Positions 1 through 10,526 of a stretch of 27,480 bases of DNA are shown in pieces. Below the pieces are notes generated by a model. That model did no database searches. It saw only the letters and a program-made list of their open reading frames with translations, and had not been told where the DNA came from. Position numbers and translations under genes: made by a program. How positions within the stretch are numbered: the first letter of the stretch is position 1; each line of letters opens with the position of its first letter. The stretch is from Nemertoderma westbladi (lineage: Eukaryota; Xenacoelomorpha; Nemertodermatida; Nemertodermatidae), in contig JAUCBJ010001672.1 in NCBI GenBank assembly GCA_032718475.1, positions 1 to 27,480 of the forward strand, given 5' to 3'.

Positions 1-1867
1 CTTCTTTCTTAATTAAATTGTTGAAATTCGAAACAGAGATACTGTAGTTTTATCTCACGACCATCCCGCACTGACTGGGTAAGCCAGTATTTTTATTTTT
101 GCCTTCAATATTTATTTACAAGCATTAAAAAAGTGTTTCCGGTGATATGGAAGATAGAATACTGCAGTTATTCTAAATATTCCAAATATGTAAACATATT
201 TAAATTTGTTTGGGAAGTAGCTGAGATATGCGCCTTCAAAAGTTGCGCGGTTTTGACTGCGCTATGCTATTTTATTCTATTTAATAAATAGACCTTATTC
301 ATTCTGGGACATTTTGTTAATGTATGAATAACTACGTAATAGTATGATTAAAGATAGATTGCATTGTTTCCCAGGTACGTTCCCAAGACGTTCTAGAACG
401 CCTCGTCTGTCAGGTACCTATTGTATAAACAAAATCCCCAGAATATGATTCATAAAATACCCTCGCACAGATGCAAAACCATGAACGAACGCTAAATCTC
501 AGCTATTTGGAATCCTTGCACGGGTTGCACGGTCAGCTTTCTAAAAGTACCAACACGTTCGTGGGGGCGAGACAGCATACGTACCAGTTATGGTTTAAAT
601 TCATCAACGATTGACCGACTTATTTCGGTTTTTATGAAAAGTCTAAAACTACCTGTACCGACTAACAGACCGTTTCATTTTTGACCAAATCTCAGATTAT
701 TTCTAAACTTTTGACGGACTGAATACGTTCCATTGATTGGCCGACTTATTTCAATTTTTATCAAAAGTCAAACTACCCGTACCGACAGACAAACTGTCTC
801 ATTTTTCTTCAAACATCAGAATCTTTCTAAACTTTTGACAGACCACATGTTTACAATGTTTGGTGTGATTTCATCAAAGATTGACCGACTTATTTCGGCT
901 TTTATCAAACTACCGGTACCGACTGACAGACTGTCTGATTTTTTACTACTAAACCTCAGATTCTTTCTACACTTTTGACGGACTAGATACGTACCAAGTT
1001 TGGTTTAATTTCATCAAAGAATCACCGAGTTATTAGCGTTAAAATATTTACGACAACGACTTCGATGACAATGACAGACAACTGATGACATTAATGGTAC
1101 CCATATATGCTACCGCACCGCTACGGCATCGTTCACTTCATGGCTCGTCCCATAAATAACAATAGGGTTGAAGAATAACTGCGGTGTGACTGCGGTGCAA
1201 TATCGACGGAGACAGTAGTGTTTAGATTACCGGTAATCCAACGGAACATGCATTGTCTTTAAATAATATGATTTTCAACAAAGTGATAGGCTGTACTGCA
1301 ACTGCTTTGTGGTTGACTAGAAACATAGACTGATCGGTATAGGTATATGTAGTGACAACGCCAGCACAAGGTGCTCCAGCACAAGGTTTATTATGATCAA
1401 CACAGCATGCAATTACACTACTACACAACACTCATAAATTAAACTGGTAATCATATTTCCGCTAGGTGGTGTAAGCTAGTAAAACAAATTGTGAATTATA
1501 TTTTCGCGATATTTTAATATAATTAATGAAATCATACTTAATATCTTATAATTTATCAGCAAATATTATTGCGTAGAATAATATGATAAATTATTTACTT
1601 ATTTGTTTTGTGAAAGGAGTTCCTATCAGGATAGGCGAGGGAGTGGGACGCAAACACGTTCGCGAAATTAAATATTAATGCACCTAAGAGTTAGGCAGGT
1701 GTGGTGTTGCAGTTGTAAAAGCTAACGGTTTTTATATCTAATGATTTTGAACACTGAATTTCATTGACCTAAGGTGACTGACTGTCGATTATAAAGTGAC
1801 CTTTGATCTCGACCAATCGTTAGGCCTACCCCATCAGCTATATAAATCACAACAGAATCCGGTCACA
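1..1867. other. Upstream flank / possible 5' UTR of the A1CF-like gene
   Basis: AT-rich sequence with no ORF that looks like a gene. An in-frame TGA at 1775-1777 precedes the start codon at 1868, so translation does not extend far upstream within this exon. I could not define a promoter or transcription start. AT-rich TATA-like stretches (for example near 1731) are not distinctive in this composition. A 5' UTR intron is possible, because a short CAACAG acceptor-like site lies just upstream of the ATG. The only structured part is the diverged tandem repeat at about 575-1035. Confidence 0.6.
575..1035. repeat. Diverged tandem repeat, about 126-144 bp unit
   Basis: The block 'GATTGACCGACTTATTTC' recurs at 609, 735 (one change) and 879, spacings 126 and 144 bp. 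It is followed each time by TTTTATNAAA, an ACTACC(T/C/G)GTACCGAC segment, and CTAAACTTTTGACGGAC or a variant. A partial fourth copy starts near 985 (GTACCAAGTTTGG, ATTTCATCAAAGA). The copies differ by substitutions and small indels, so the array is old. No coding potential is evident. Confidence 0.75.
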
Positions 1868-2641
1868 ATGAATTTCGGTAAATTTGCCTTCGATCATTTC
1901 CCTAATTCTGATTACGGCTTTCCCGATGAGCGATCGAAAGTGATCATGTCGGCTGTGAGTTCCGGAGAACTTCCAGAGAGTTGTGCTAAAGGCGCGTTGA
2001 ACGCTGCTGCTCTAGTCTCCCTGCTAGAAAAAACTGGATACAATATGGAACAGTACAACGGACAACGCAAGTTTGGTGGCCCCCCACCCGGCTGGACGGG
2101 GCAAGCACCGGTAAAAGGCTGCGAAGTGTTCATAGGTAAAATCCCGCGGGATTGTTTCGAAGATGAATTAGTCCCGGTTTTCTCTCGCGTCGGCCGCATC
2201 TACGAAATGCGGCTTATGATGGAATTTAGTAATAACAATCGCGGTTACGGTTTTGTGATGTACACGAACAAAGAGGACGGGAAGCGGGCTGTGCGAGAGC
2301 TAAATAACTACGAGATCCGCAAAGGGCGTTTCATCGGGGTCTGCATGTCTGTGGACAACTGTCGGTTGTTTGTGGGAGGAATTCCTAAGACGAAATCCCG
2401 GGAGGAGATTAAATCGGAGATGGTTAAGGTAACGGAGGGGGTTGTAGACGTGATTGTGTATCCGAGCGTCACGGATAAATCCAAGAACCGGGGGTTCGCC
2501 TTCGTCGAGTTCGAGTCGCATCGCGCGGCGGCGATGGCCCGACGGAAGTTGATCCCCGGCCGGATCCAGTTGTGGGGCCATCAGATCGCTGTGGACTGGG
2601 CCGAGCCGGAGGTTCAAGTGGACGAGGATGTTATGAACAAG
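1868..2641 (+). CDS. A1CF: A1CF/RBM47-like RNA-binding protein, exon 1 (N-terminus, RRM1, RRM2)
   Basis: First coding exon, 258 codons, ending AAG|GTGAGT in phase 0. The ATG at 1868 has A at -3 and an in-frame stop 31 codons upstream. The nearest upstream open codons contain no earlier ATG. Residues 41-76 carry the family N-terminal block ([16 protein letters not shown], then [13 protein letters not shown]). RRM1 spans about 85-162, with RNP2 VFIGKI at 87-92 and RNP1 RGYGFVMY at 125-132. RRM2 spans about 164-247, with RNP2 LFVGGI at 167-172 and RNP1 KNRGFAFV at 206-213. The family signature [13 protein letters not shown] and the [12 protein letters not shown] segment follow. Human A1CF and RBM47 bind AU-rich RNA and act as cofactors in APOBEC1 C-to-U editing. 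RBM46 acts in germ-cell mRNA control. The first 35-40 residues ([16 protein letters not shown]) have no counterpart I recognise in the human proteins. Orthology to the common ancestor of A1CF/RBM46/RBM47 is more likely than to one paralogue alone. Confidence 0.93.
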
Positions 2642-2647
2642 GTGAGT

Positions 2648-2830
2648 TTGTACCGGCAGACCAGTGCCGGTCATGCCGGTACTGCTGTAGGCCTCACGGC
2701 AGTAAATACTTTCAGTTTCGGCTTCACTGCAGGTATCGATTACTTATAGGCCTTTTGTACCGGTATACACTACCGGCAGACCGGTAGCGGTAGGAAAAAC
2801 GTCTGCCTTTACCGGTCAGCCGGTAGCATA
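2648..2830. repeat. CCGG-rich degenerate cluster at the start of intron 1
   Basis: Short elements of the type TACCGGCAGACCRGT, GCCGGTCATGCCGGTAC and ACCGGTCAGCCGGTAGC recur at least eight times in about 180 bp, starting a few bases after the exon 1 donor. No clean period is visible. Isolated TACCGGTACCGGTA motifs also occur elsewhere (for example near 4870), so this may be a locally enriched genome-wide motif. Confidence 0.5.
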
Positions 2831-3112
2831 TTATTTACACCCCCTACGAGCTACGCTTACTGTCTCGGCATCGGCACTGGCAAGGCAATGGAATTCAACC
2901 TGAAGTCTTAATTAACCTGAAGTAATCAGAGATCAGCCAGTTAGTAATAATAAATACCGTAATTCACTACTCAGTGATGAGACCGTATAGGGTCTAGCGG
3001 TCTGGGAATACTCAACTATACCAAACTGCCAAACTCTATGCGGCCGGCCATGCGATGTCGACAATTAAACGATACAATAGCCTACATATCTAAGTAAATT
3101 GGGAGTCGGATA

Positions 3113-3335
3113 GGGGGGGAACTGGACGCAATAAAAATGCATCCCTCTCCAAGGGAAATTCGACGCAATTAACAGCTAATTACTCTCAAAAATAAAACTG
3201 TAACCTGTTCTATTGTGTTAGTTTAGGCCTATTGTTTTGGTTAAAATAACGTGCCACTGTAATCTGCTCTGCTCCTTTTCCGAAATTGAGAATTTAACAT
3301 TGAGGCGGGATGTTAGGCTAATTCGCCAAGATGTC
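3113..3335 (-). mobile_element. Inverted fragment related to the interior of the hAT-like element
   Basis: The reverse complement of about 3123-3215 aligns with 21968-22061 inside the 1,330-bp hAT-like element. Shared anchors include CAATAGAACAGGTTACA, TTTTATTTTTG(A/G)GAGTAAT, TTGCGTCGA, GGAGAGGGATGCATTTT and ATTGCGTCCA. Weaker similarity extends to about 3300 (GAGCAGNTTNCAGT, CCAAAACAATA). No TIR or target duplication is visible at either side, so this is a truncated or older relative, or another element sharing this module. Confidence 0.7.
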
Positions 3336-3343
3336 TCGAAGAT

Positions 3344-4525
3344 TTAACCCTCCCCCGGTATGGTAAAAAATTATCCTTCACCGGTAACATGGGGTATTTT
3401 TATACCCCAAATTGATAAGACATTTTAAGTAACATTAAACAGAAAAACACTTGCAATCCCCCTCCCAGAATTTGCCAAATGGTGAAATAATAAGTTGTGA
3501 ATTTTTTTTTTCAATTTGGTTCAAGTCTACCCAACGCTCAATGCCACAAAAGTTATCCCACTACAATCACGATCATCGTTAAAATCGCGATGGGGCGTTT
3601 TGCAACAAGATACTATCATAGCGAAGCATTAGCTGTGAGAGTGTTTCTCATTTTAGGTTTTTTATTGGTGTTATGGGTCAAGTACACCCTGAAGTATACC
3701 ATTGCAGTTCCAATAAGCATAAAACAGTAAAATGAGTCAAATACCACCACTAAAAGTCAACAAAGTGATATATATATACAGATATATCACCTCGCAATAG
3801 CACAAGATCTTGAATTGTAATATGAAAAAATATACACCATGACTGCAAAAGTACTGATGATTTGGACATAAAATGTGATTATTGTCTAACTAAATTATAC
3901 ATTGCAGTTTCAATGAACCCAAAATGAGACCCAAAAGGCCAGACTGCCAGAACACCTCTAAGAAAGCCTACAATAAGAATTATTCACATCTATCGCAATC
4001 TATCGCATCGCGATTAGGCCGAAGTCTTGGCTTGTGAAATACAGGCCATACACAACACAATACAGTAGCTACATAATACTGATAATTTGGTCTTAAAAGT
4101 CAAAGTTAAAACATGCCTCTAGCTGTCTAGTACAACTAAATCGACCATTGTGGTTCCAATGAAACCAAAATGAGTCACAAAGCACCACTAAACGAGCAAC
4201 ATTATGGTGCTCGTTTAGTGGTGCTTTGTGACTCATTTTGGTTTCATTGGAACCACAATGGTCGATTTAGTTGTACTAGACGGATGTCCTAGATGGGGTA
4301 TTTTTATACCCCATCTTACCTAACTAAGTTGTTTTCAAATTAAGGGCCCATAACATTTTTCATAAACAAAATGTTATGGGTTTGACCCACACAATCGTTA
4401 GATTACAAGTTTTTTGGAAGATACTATGAAGTTGGACATACATAATATGAGAGATTGTCGAAAAATATCAAAAGTAATCCCCTTGGGGTATTATTTTACC
4501 CCACGTTACCGGGGGAGGGTTTTAA
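3344..4525. mobile_element. TIR-bounded non-autonomous element, piggyBac-like
   Basis: Left end TTAA-CCCTCCCCCGGTA (TTAA at 3344-3347) is mirrored at the right by TACCGGGGGAGGG-TT-TTAA (TTAA at 4522-4525). Inside both ends the match continues as AAC(A/G)TGGGGTA, an A/T core, then TACCCCAA, apart from a 26-nt insertion in the left arm. The TTAA flanks and CCC termini resemble piggyBac family ends. The two extra T at the right end and the lack of a transposase leave this unproven. The interior has three copies of a GGGGTAT/ATACCCC hairpin (3391-3408, 4291-4316, diverged at 4485-4502), diverged repeats about 200-245 bp apart around 3699, 3898 and 4144, and a long perfect palindrome. Confidence 0.55.
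4125..4281. repeat. Perfect inverted repeat, 74-bp arms, 9-bp spacer
   Basis: Arms 4125-4198 and 4208-4281 are exact reverse complements, with spacer ACATTATGG. The left arm is one copy of a sequence that occurs diverged and in direct orientation near 3699 and 3898 (core ATTGNNGTTCCAATGAAACC). The right arm is therefore an inverted duplicate of it. Zero mismatches between the arms suggests a recent event or ongoing correction by gene conversion. Confidence 0.95.
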
Positions 4526-5529
4526 ACGCGAATTGGAGGCGCTGCAGATTAGCAGGAAATATTATAATTTTTTTAAATAAAAGTTAACATTCCGAACTCA
4601 GGTACAATCATTTTTCCATTCTGAAATGTAGTGAAATTAAATGAACTTTCAGGGCCATATAGTATCGTATGATATTATAAAAATCAATAATTCAATTGCG
4701 CCAGAATTATATACAAAAAGGCAACAATGAAGAATATCATAAATAATAAAAAACCGCAACTAACAAATTAATTACCGTAACTAAAGTTTACATTTAGACA
4801 TTTACATTTCTATATAAATCTATTCTTCTATTTAAGACTTAAATTTACCAGAAGCCGAGCACAAATAATGTACCGGTACCGGTAACGCTATTTATGAGGC
4901 CCCACAATGTATCCCTAATTTTGTAACCTCCCTCCCCCTTGAACGTCACGTCACAAACATATCAATAATAGTTAATGAATAAAAAAATGTTCGTTCGTTC
5001 GAATAAATACTATTATTATAGAAATAATATTATTTTATTGTAATAAGCTTTGTATTTGTAAAATGTATTTTATTTGTTCACCAAAGTGCTATTGTAGCGT
5101 CCCCTCCCCACCCCCCCTCCCTCCCCCTCCCTCCCCTCCCTCGACAGTGACATCATTTGTGCACGGCCCCTTATAGAATAATCAGAATAGCATATTATAA
5201 AACCAGTTACCGTAAATCAGTTACTCTAGCTAGAGTTTATACTTGTATTGAGGTTAACCACTGTGTGTTCAAGTTCAAGTTACATTCCTCCAGGGTTTGG
5301 GAACCATTTTATGAAAAGTATTTAATAAATCAGAATTAAAGATAATTAATACTTCTGGGCTACTACTACAACTACAACTACCAGACGGCGAAAACAATGT
5401 CCTGAGTTATCCGTATGCCGAATAACAGGTTTTCATCTGTTATATATTTCACTAATTTGTGTTTTTAAATTATGACTTTTTTAGCGCATATTTCTTCCTT
5501 TACGGATAGCCTACTAATTTACTTATTTA
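4526..5529 (+). other. AT-rich intron 1 segment with a C-rich tract
   Basis: No gene seen. It contains a pyrimidine tract of C-runs at about 5099-5141 and, at 4898-5172, paired features (GAGGCCCC and ACGTCACGTCAC at the left; TGACATCA and ACGGCCCC at the right). These loosely recall GGGGCCGT/TGACGTCA-ended Tc1-type miniature elements. The ends do not align well enough to call an element. Confidence 0.4.
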
Positions 5530-5531
5530 TT

Positions 5532-6913
5532 GCTTGGCTTGGTGTCCCCCAAGGGCCCCGTGTTGGCTTGGTGTCCCCCATGGGTCCCGTGTTGGCTTGG
5601 TGTCCCCTATGGGCCTTGTTGGCTTAGTGTCCCCCAAGCGCCCCGTGTTGGCTTGGTGTCCCCATGGGCCCCGTGTTGGCTTGGTGCCCCCCCCCCCCCC
5701 CCCCCCCTCCCCATGGGCCCCGGGTTGGCTTGGTGTCCCCCATGGGTCCCGGGTTGGCTTGGTGTCCCCAATGGGCCCCGTGTTGGCTTAGTGTCCCCCC
5801 GTGTTAGCTTGGTGTCCCCCCATGGGCCCATGGTCTCCCTGTTGGTTGGTGTCCCCCATGGGCCCCGCGTTGGCTTGGTGTCCCCCATGGGCCCCGCGTT
5901 GGCTTGGTGTCCCCCATGGGTCCCGTGTTGGCTTGGTATCCCCCATGGGCCCCGTGTTGGCTTGGTGTCCTCCATGGGTCCCGTGTTGGCTTGGTGTCCC
6001 CTATGGTCCCCGTGTTGGCTTGGTGTCCCCCATGGGTCCCGAGTTGGCTTGGTGTCCCCCTATGGGCCCGTGTTGGCTTGCTGTCAAGGGCCCAGTGTTG
6101 GCTTGGTCCCCATGGGTCCCGTGTTGGCATGGTGTCCCCTATGGGCCCGTATTGGTTTGGTGTCCCCCAAGGGTCCCGTGTTGGCTTGGTGTCCCCCATG
6201 GGTCCCGAGTTGGCTTGGTGTCCCCTATGGGCCCGTGTTGGCTTGCTGTCAAGGGCCCAGTGTTGGCTTGGTCCCCATGGGTCCCGTGTTGGCATGGTGT
6301 CCCCTATGGGCCCGTATTGGCTTGGTGTCCCCCAAGGGTCCCGTGTTGGCTTGGTGTCCCCCATGGGCCCCGTGTTGGCTTGGTGTCCTCCATGGGTCCC
6401 GTGTTGGCTTGGTATCCCCTATGGTCCCCGTGTTGGCTTGGTGTCCCCCATGGGTCCCGAGTTGGCTTGGTGTCCCCTATGGGCCCGTGTTGGCTTGCTG
6501 TCAAGGGCCCAGTGTTGGCTTGGTCCCCATGGGTCCCGTGTTGGCATGGTGTCCCCTATGGGCCCGTATTGGCTTGGTGTCCCCCAAGGGTCCCGTGTTG
6601 GCTTGGTGTCCCCCATGGGTCCCGAGTTGGCTTGGTGTCCCCCTATGGGCCCGTGTTGGCTTGCTGTCAAGGGCCCAGTGTTGGCTTGGTCCCCATGGGT
6701 CCCGTGTTGGCATGGTGTCCCCCAAGGGTCCCGTGTTGGCTTGGTGTCCCCCATGGGTCCCGAGTTGGCTTGGTGTCCCCTATGGGCCCGTGTTGGCTTG
6801 CTGTCAAGGGCCCAGTGTTGGCTTGGTCCCCATGGGTCCCGTGTTGGCATGGTGTCCCCCAAGGGTCCCGGGTTGGCTTGGTGTCCCCCATGATTCCCCG
6901 TGTTGGCTTGGTC
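5532..6913. repeat. 29-bp GC-rich minisatellite (about 1.4 kb)
   Basis: The unit is GGCTTGGTGTCCCCCATGGG plus TCCCGTGTT (29 bp; first spacing 5536 to 5565). Units vary between CATGGGTCCC, AAGGGCCCC and CTATGGGCCC cores. From about 6060 a composite block marked by GCTTGCTGTCAAGGG recurs, with markers at 6081, 6246, 6498, 6664 and 6801. This shows higher-order duplication. A C homopolymer of about 20 lies at 5687-5707. Stop codons are absent in several frames on both strands because the repeat lacks TAA and has few TAG/TGA, so the long open frames here (over 800 codons on +) are not evidence of genes. Confidence 0.95.
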
Positions 6914-6920
6914 TCCCTAT

Positions 6921-7935
6921 GCATATTGTCCGGGAACGTACTGCCCAGGTTACATATTTTGCGGGAACGTATTGTCTTGGTACATATTGTCCGGAAACGT
7001 ACTGTCCGGGTACATATTGTCCGGCAACGTACTCTCCAGGTTACATATTTTTCGGGAACGTACTGTCTTGGTACATACATATTGTTCGGGAACGTACTGT
7101 CCGGGTTACATATTTTTCGGGAACGTACTGTCTTGGTACATATTGTCCGGGAACGTACTGTCCGGGTACATATTGTCCGGCAACGTACTGTCCGGGTTAC
7201 ATATTTTTCGGGAACGTACTGTCTTGGTACATATGGTCCGGCAACGTACTGTCCGGGTACATATTGTCCGGCAACGTACATGTCCAGGTTACATATTTTT
7301 CGGGAACGTCTTGGTACATATTGTCCGGGAACGTACTGTCCGGGTGCATGTTGTCCGGCAACGTACTGTCCGGGTTACATGTTGTCCGGCAACGTACTGT
7401 CCGGGTTACATATTGTCCGGGAACGTACTGTCTTGGTACATATTGTCCGGGAACGTACTTGTCCGGGTACATATTGTCCGGCAACGTACTGTCCGGGTTA
7501 CATATTGTCCGGGAACGTATTGTCTTGGTACATATGGTCCGGCAACGTACTGTCCGGGTACATATTGTCCGGCAACGTACATGTCCAGGTTACATATTTT
7601 TCGGGAACGTCTTGGTACATATTGTCCGGGAACGTACTGTCCGGGTGCATGTTGTCCGGCAACGTACTGTCCGGGTTACATATTGTCGGGAACGTACTGT
7701 CTGGGTTACATATTGTCCGGGAACGTACTGTCTTGGTACATATTGTCCGGGAACGTATTGTCCGGGTACATATTGTCCGGCAACGTACTGTCCATGTTAC
7801 ATATTTTTCGGGAACGTCTTGGTACATATTGTCCGGGAGCGTACTGTCCGGATACGTGTTGTCCGGCAACGTACTGTCCGGGTTACATATTGTCGGGAAC
7901 GTACTGTCTGGGTTACATATTGTCGGGTACATTTT
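6921..7935. repeat. 30-31-bp minisatellite abutting the 29-bp array
   Basis: The unit is TACATATTGTCCGGCAACGT plus ACTGTCCGGG, with GGGAACGT, TTTTTCGGG and GTCTTGG variants. One extra T (GGGTTACAT) makes some units 31 bp. Blocks such as the run near 7210-7390 recur near 7520-7690, a higher-order duplication. It begins within a few bases of the end of the unrelated 29-bp array and stays open in several frames purely by composition. Confidence 0.95.
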
Positions 7936-9776
7936 GCCCGTGAAAATACTGGTCAGCTATATTTTGTTATTGTAAACTTATAGAGAGGAAAACAATATAT
8001 TGGATATCAATTTATTTTAGATCGAGACACCCAAATCTGGCTTTTACACCAAATATTGCAGAATTGTATATCTTAAAACTTTATTTATAAAAATAACTTT
8101 ATAACTTTTACTTTTATGTCCTACAGCTGTCGTTCAGCGGCCTTTTTATTTAGCAATATAACTAAAATAATGAATGCAATGGATAAAATGGCTAAATATT
8201 GTTAATTGTAATGGTTTTTTTTAATTAAGAAGGTTCTCTAATATTTAAATAAATAATACCCTTATTGAATAGAAGAAATATTGAAACCCAAGTCATTTAA
8301 TTTCGTTTTTTTTTCAAACTTGTGCGAAATTATGATTCACCCCACAAAACTTAACATCGTTTGGTTAGTGTACCACCTATAGTACATGCTGGCCGAGTCA
8401 TATATAACTTAATAAGTATACACCCACTCACTGGTACAGACTTAAATTTAATTAATTATAAACGAACCGCATTCTAAGCTCCACCTTATACTTGGCTTGT
8501 CCCATACTCCTTTAGTTTATAAAAATGGTTAAGTAACTAAGTAATTAATTAATCGATAATTAATCACGTATTCATATCATATATTATCGTCTTGTTAATA
8601 TACCGGTACTTGGATGTTATTAATATGTCATTTGCTACTCTGTATTTTGGTTGCGATGCGATATAAATGAAATTATAGAGGATTGGTTTTTTAGATTTCC
8701 TTTGCTGTTGCTGGGTAGTTGGGTGACATAATGTAGCTAATATGCTACTGTGTTGATTTCACAAGCAGATACAGTTTGCATAGCGAGCTAATTACCCCAA
8801 CTAAATGCCACTTTAGTATTTCCCAACAAACTGATAGCAAAGTCCATATAAGTTGTATGCGTACGGCCTGGTTCAGTTCATGTTATTAATGTGAAATTGG
8901 TTGAAGGTTTGGTTGAGAACTTTCTGTATGATGGGTGGGGTGGGTGGTGTCAGCGTTTACCATTCTAAGGCCATGGCCAGGGAAGATATGAACATTTTGT
9001 ATTTTGTTCTCTGTTCGCTTTATTGTCATCCCGAAATCAAAGACAAGCTAGTCGGAAGTCGAGACAAATACTATTAGTACATTATAATAATGGGTTTCAA
9101 GTTCAAGTACACACATCGCAGTGACAAATACCACCTACCTGACAGTAATTATTATACATACATTCAGTGATTTCTAAGCCTTCTATAAATAGCGCACCTA
9201 CCTTAAAATGACCTCCCATTGATAACTAAATCAGAGCCGCCCTACCCCCGCAGCTTCTAAGCATCGACCGGAAAGTAACATAAACCAGAGTTCAGTACAC
9301 TACACTACATGTCTCTCTACTCTACTTTACAAGATACTACTGAGGTACTATTAGCTGCTTGATACACCAACGGAATTCTGCGCTCCATTGTTTCGTACAA
9401 CTTAATCTTATTCAACTTTCCCACAATACAACCGACCTATTCTATTATAGTTTGTTTATACAAGAAGCTGACCTTCCCATTCATCAATGTTCCACAGTCC
9501 ACAACCTATAAACCCACATGTTTGACAACAACCGTGAGAAATAGGAGAGCCTACTTTAGTTACTATAATTACCTAACAGAATAATAATAATAATACTGTA
9601 TAACATTGTCGTTTTATAATAAACAAATGCACCAATGCCAGGGAATCATAATTATAAGTTAACGTCTGAGCTGAGTAGTAAAAGATAAGTTGTCAAATGT
9701 TATCTAGCTAGATGTCGAACAATCCCCGACATTAAATGATTAATTAAATCGATGTATTAAACGATAAATGACAACG
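7936..9776 (+). other. Unique AT-rich part of intron 1
   Basis: No gene, RNA gene or element recognised. Only short simple-sequence tracts are present (for example AATAATAATAATA near 9583). Confidence 0.6.
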
Positions 9777-10112
9777 CCCACCCTCCCCACCCACCACCCC
9801 CTTCCACCCCTCCACCCCCCTCGCCACCCACCACCCCCCTTCCACCCCTCCAACCCCCCCTCCCCACCCACCACCCCCCCTTCCATCCCTCCAACCCCCC
9901 CTTCCCCCACCCAACACCCTTCCACCCCTCCAACCCCCACCCTCCCCACCCCACCACCCCCTTCCACCCCTCCAACCCCCCTTCCCCCACCCAACACCCC
10001 TTCACCCCTCCAACCCCCCCTCCCCACCCACCACCCCTTCCACCCCTCCAACCCCCCCCCCCACCCTCCCACCCACCACCCCCTTCCACCCCTCCAACCC
10101 CCCCCCCTCCCC
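9777..10112. repeat. C-rich minisatellite, about 38-41 bp unit
   Basis: The + strand is almost only C, A and T, with units of the type CCACCCCTCCAACCCCC, then TCCCCACCCACCACCCCC and TT. TTCC anchors at 9802, 9840 and 9881 give spacings of 38 and 41 bp. Its complement has many runs of three or more G and could form G-quadruplexes. It ends about 240 bp before exon 2. Open frames on both strands (glycine/tryptophan-rich on -, proline/threonine-rich on +) are compositional. Confidence 0.9.
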
Positions 10113-10351
10113 ATGCAATCTAGTGCTCCGTTTTTCTCCCGATGTTAGCGTATATTCGAGCGAAAAAGTATAAATTTATGAATTAAACTGTTAAGATATG
10201 AATTGTGAAAAAAATGAAAATAAATTTCTTAAAAGTCAATTAAATATTGTTTTTTTTATTCGGAAAGGGAACTTTAATTTTTTCTAATAGCCAGCACAGC
10301 GGAACTTTTATTTTATTATTTGAAATAGCTGTATGTATTTAATTTTTTTAG

Positions 10352-10526
10352 GTCCGCATTTTGTATGTAAGAAATCTAATGTTGTGTACCAGCGAGGAAG
10401 CCCTTGAGAAGTTATTTGGGGAACACAAGCCGGGTTGCGTTGAACGGGTTAAGAAGATACGCGATTACGCATTTGTTCATTTCACAACCCGAGATGATGC
10501 AGAGATCGCTAAAGCTCGCCTCGATA
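10352..10526 (+). CDS. A1CF: A1CF-like gene, exon 2 (most of RRM3)
   Basis: Acceptor TTTTTTTAG|GTCCGC, donor GATA|GTGAGT, 175 nt, entering in phase 0 and leaving in phase 1. Residues 259-316 give RRM3, with RNP2 LYVRNL at 262-267, the family-specific [10 protein letters not shown], and RNP1 RDYAFVHF at 295-302. The reading frame follows directly from K258 of exon 1. [18 protein letters not shown] is nearly invariant in A1CF and RBM47, which fixes the identification. Beyond the donor the frame soon meets a stop, as expected for intron. Confidence 0.93.

Larger units (their letters stand above)
2642..10351 (+). other. Intron 1 of the A1CF-like gene (7.7 kb)
   Basis: Phase-0 intron with donor AAG|GTGAGT and acceptor TTTTTTTAG|GTCCGC. 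It is AT-rich outside the repeats and contains no exon that I could match to the family. RRM2 passes directly to RRM3 across it (DVMNK | VRILYVRN), as in A1CF. Its repeats are listed separately. The long open frames on both strands between 5.5 and 8 kb come from tandem repeats. Confidence 0.9.

Noticed and set aside
1796-1867. Upstream start at 1796 extending the protein by 24 residues
   Set aside because: The codon at 1796 is GTG, not ATG. The first ATG of the frame is at 1868, with A at -3.
4898-5172. Tc1/mariner-type miniature element with GGGGCCGT and TGACGTCA-like ends
   Set aside because: The proposed ends match only partly and in inconsistent spacing, and no TA duplication could be set.
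6921-7935. CRISPR-like array (30-bp direct repeats)
   Set aside because: Repeats are contiguous with no unique spacers, and the window is clearly eukaryotic.
5530-7983. Open frames of 700-817 codons on the + strand (and several on -) over the two minisatellites
   Set aside because: They run through two unrelated tandem repeats that lack stop codons by composition, are open in several frames at once, have no start context or known domain, and lie inside intron 1.
9740-10148. Glycine/tryptophan-rich (-) and proline/threonine-rich (+) frames
   Set aside because: Compositional products of the C-rich minisatellite.
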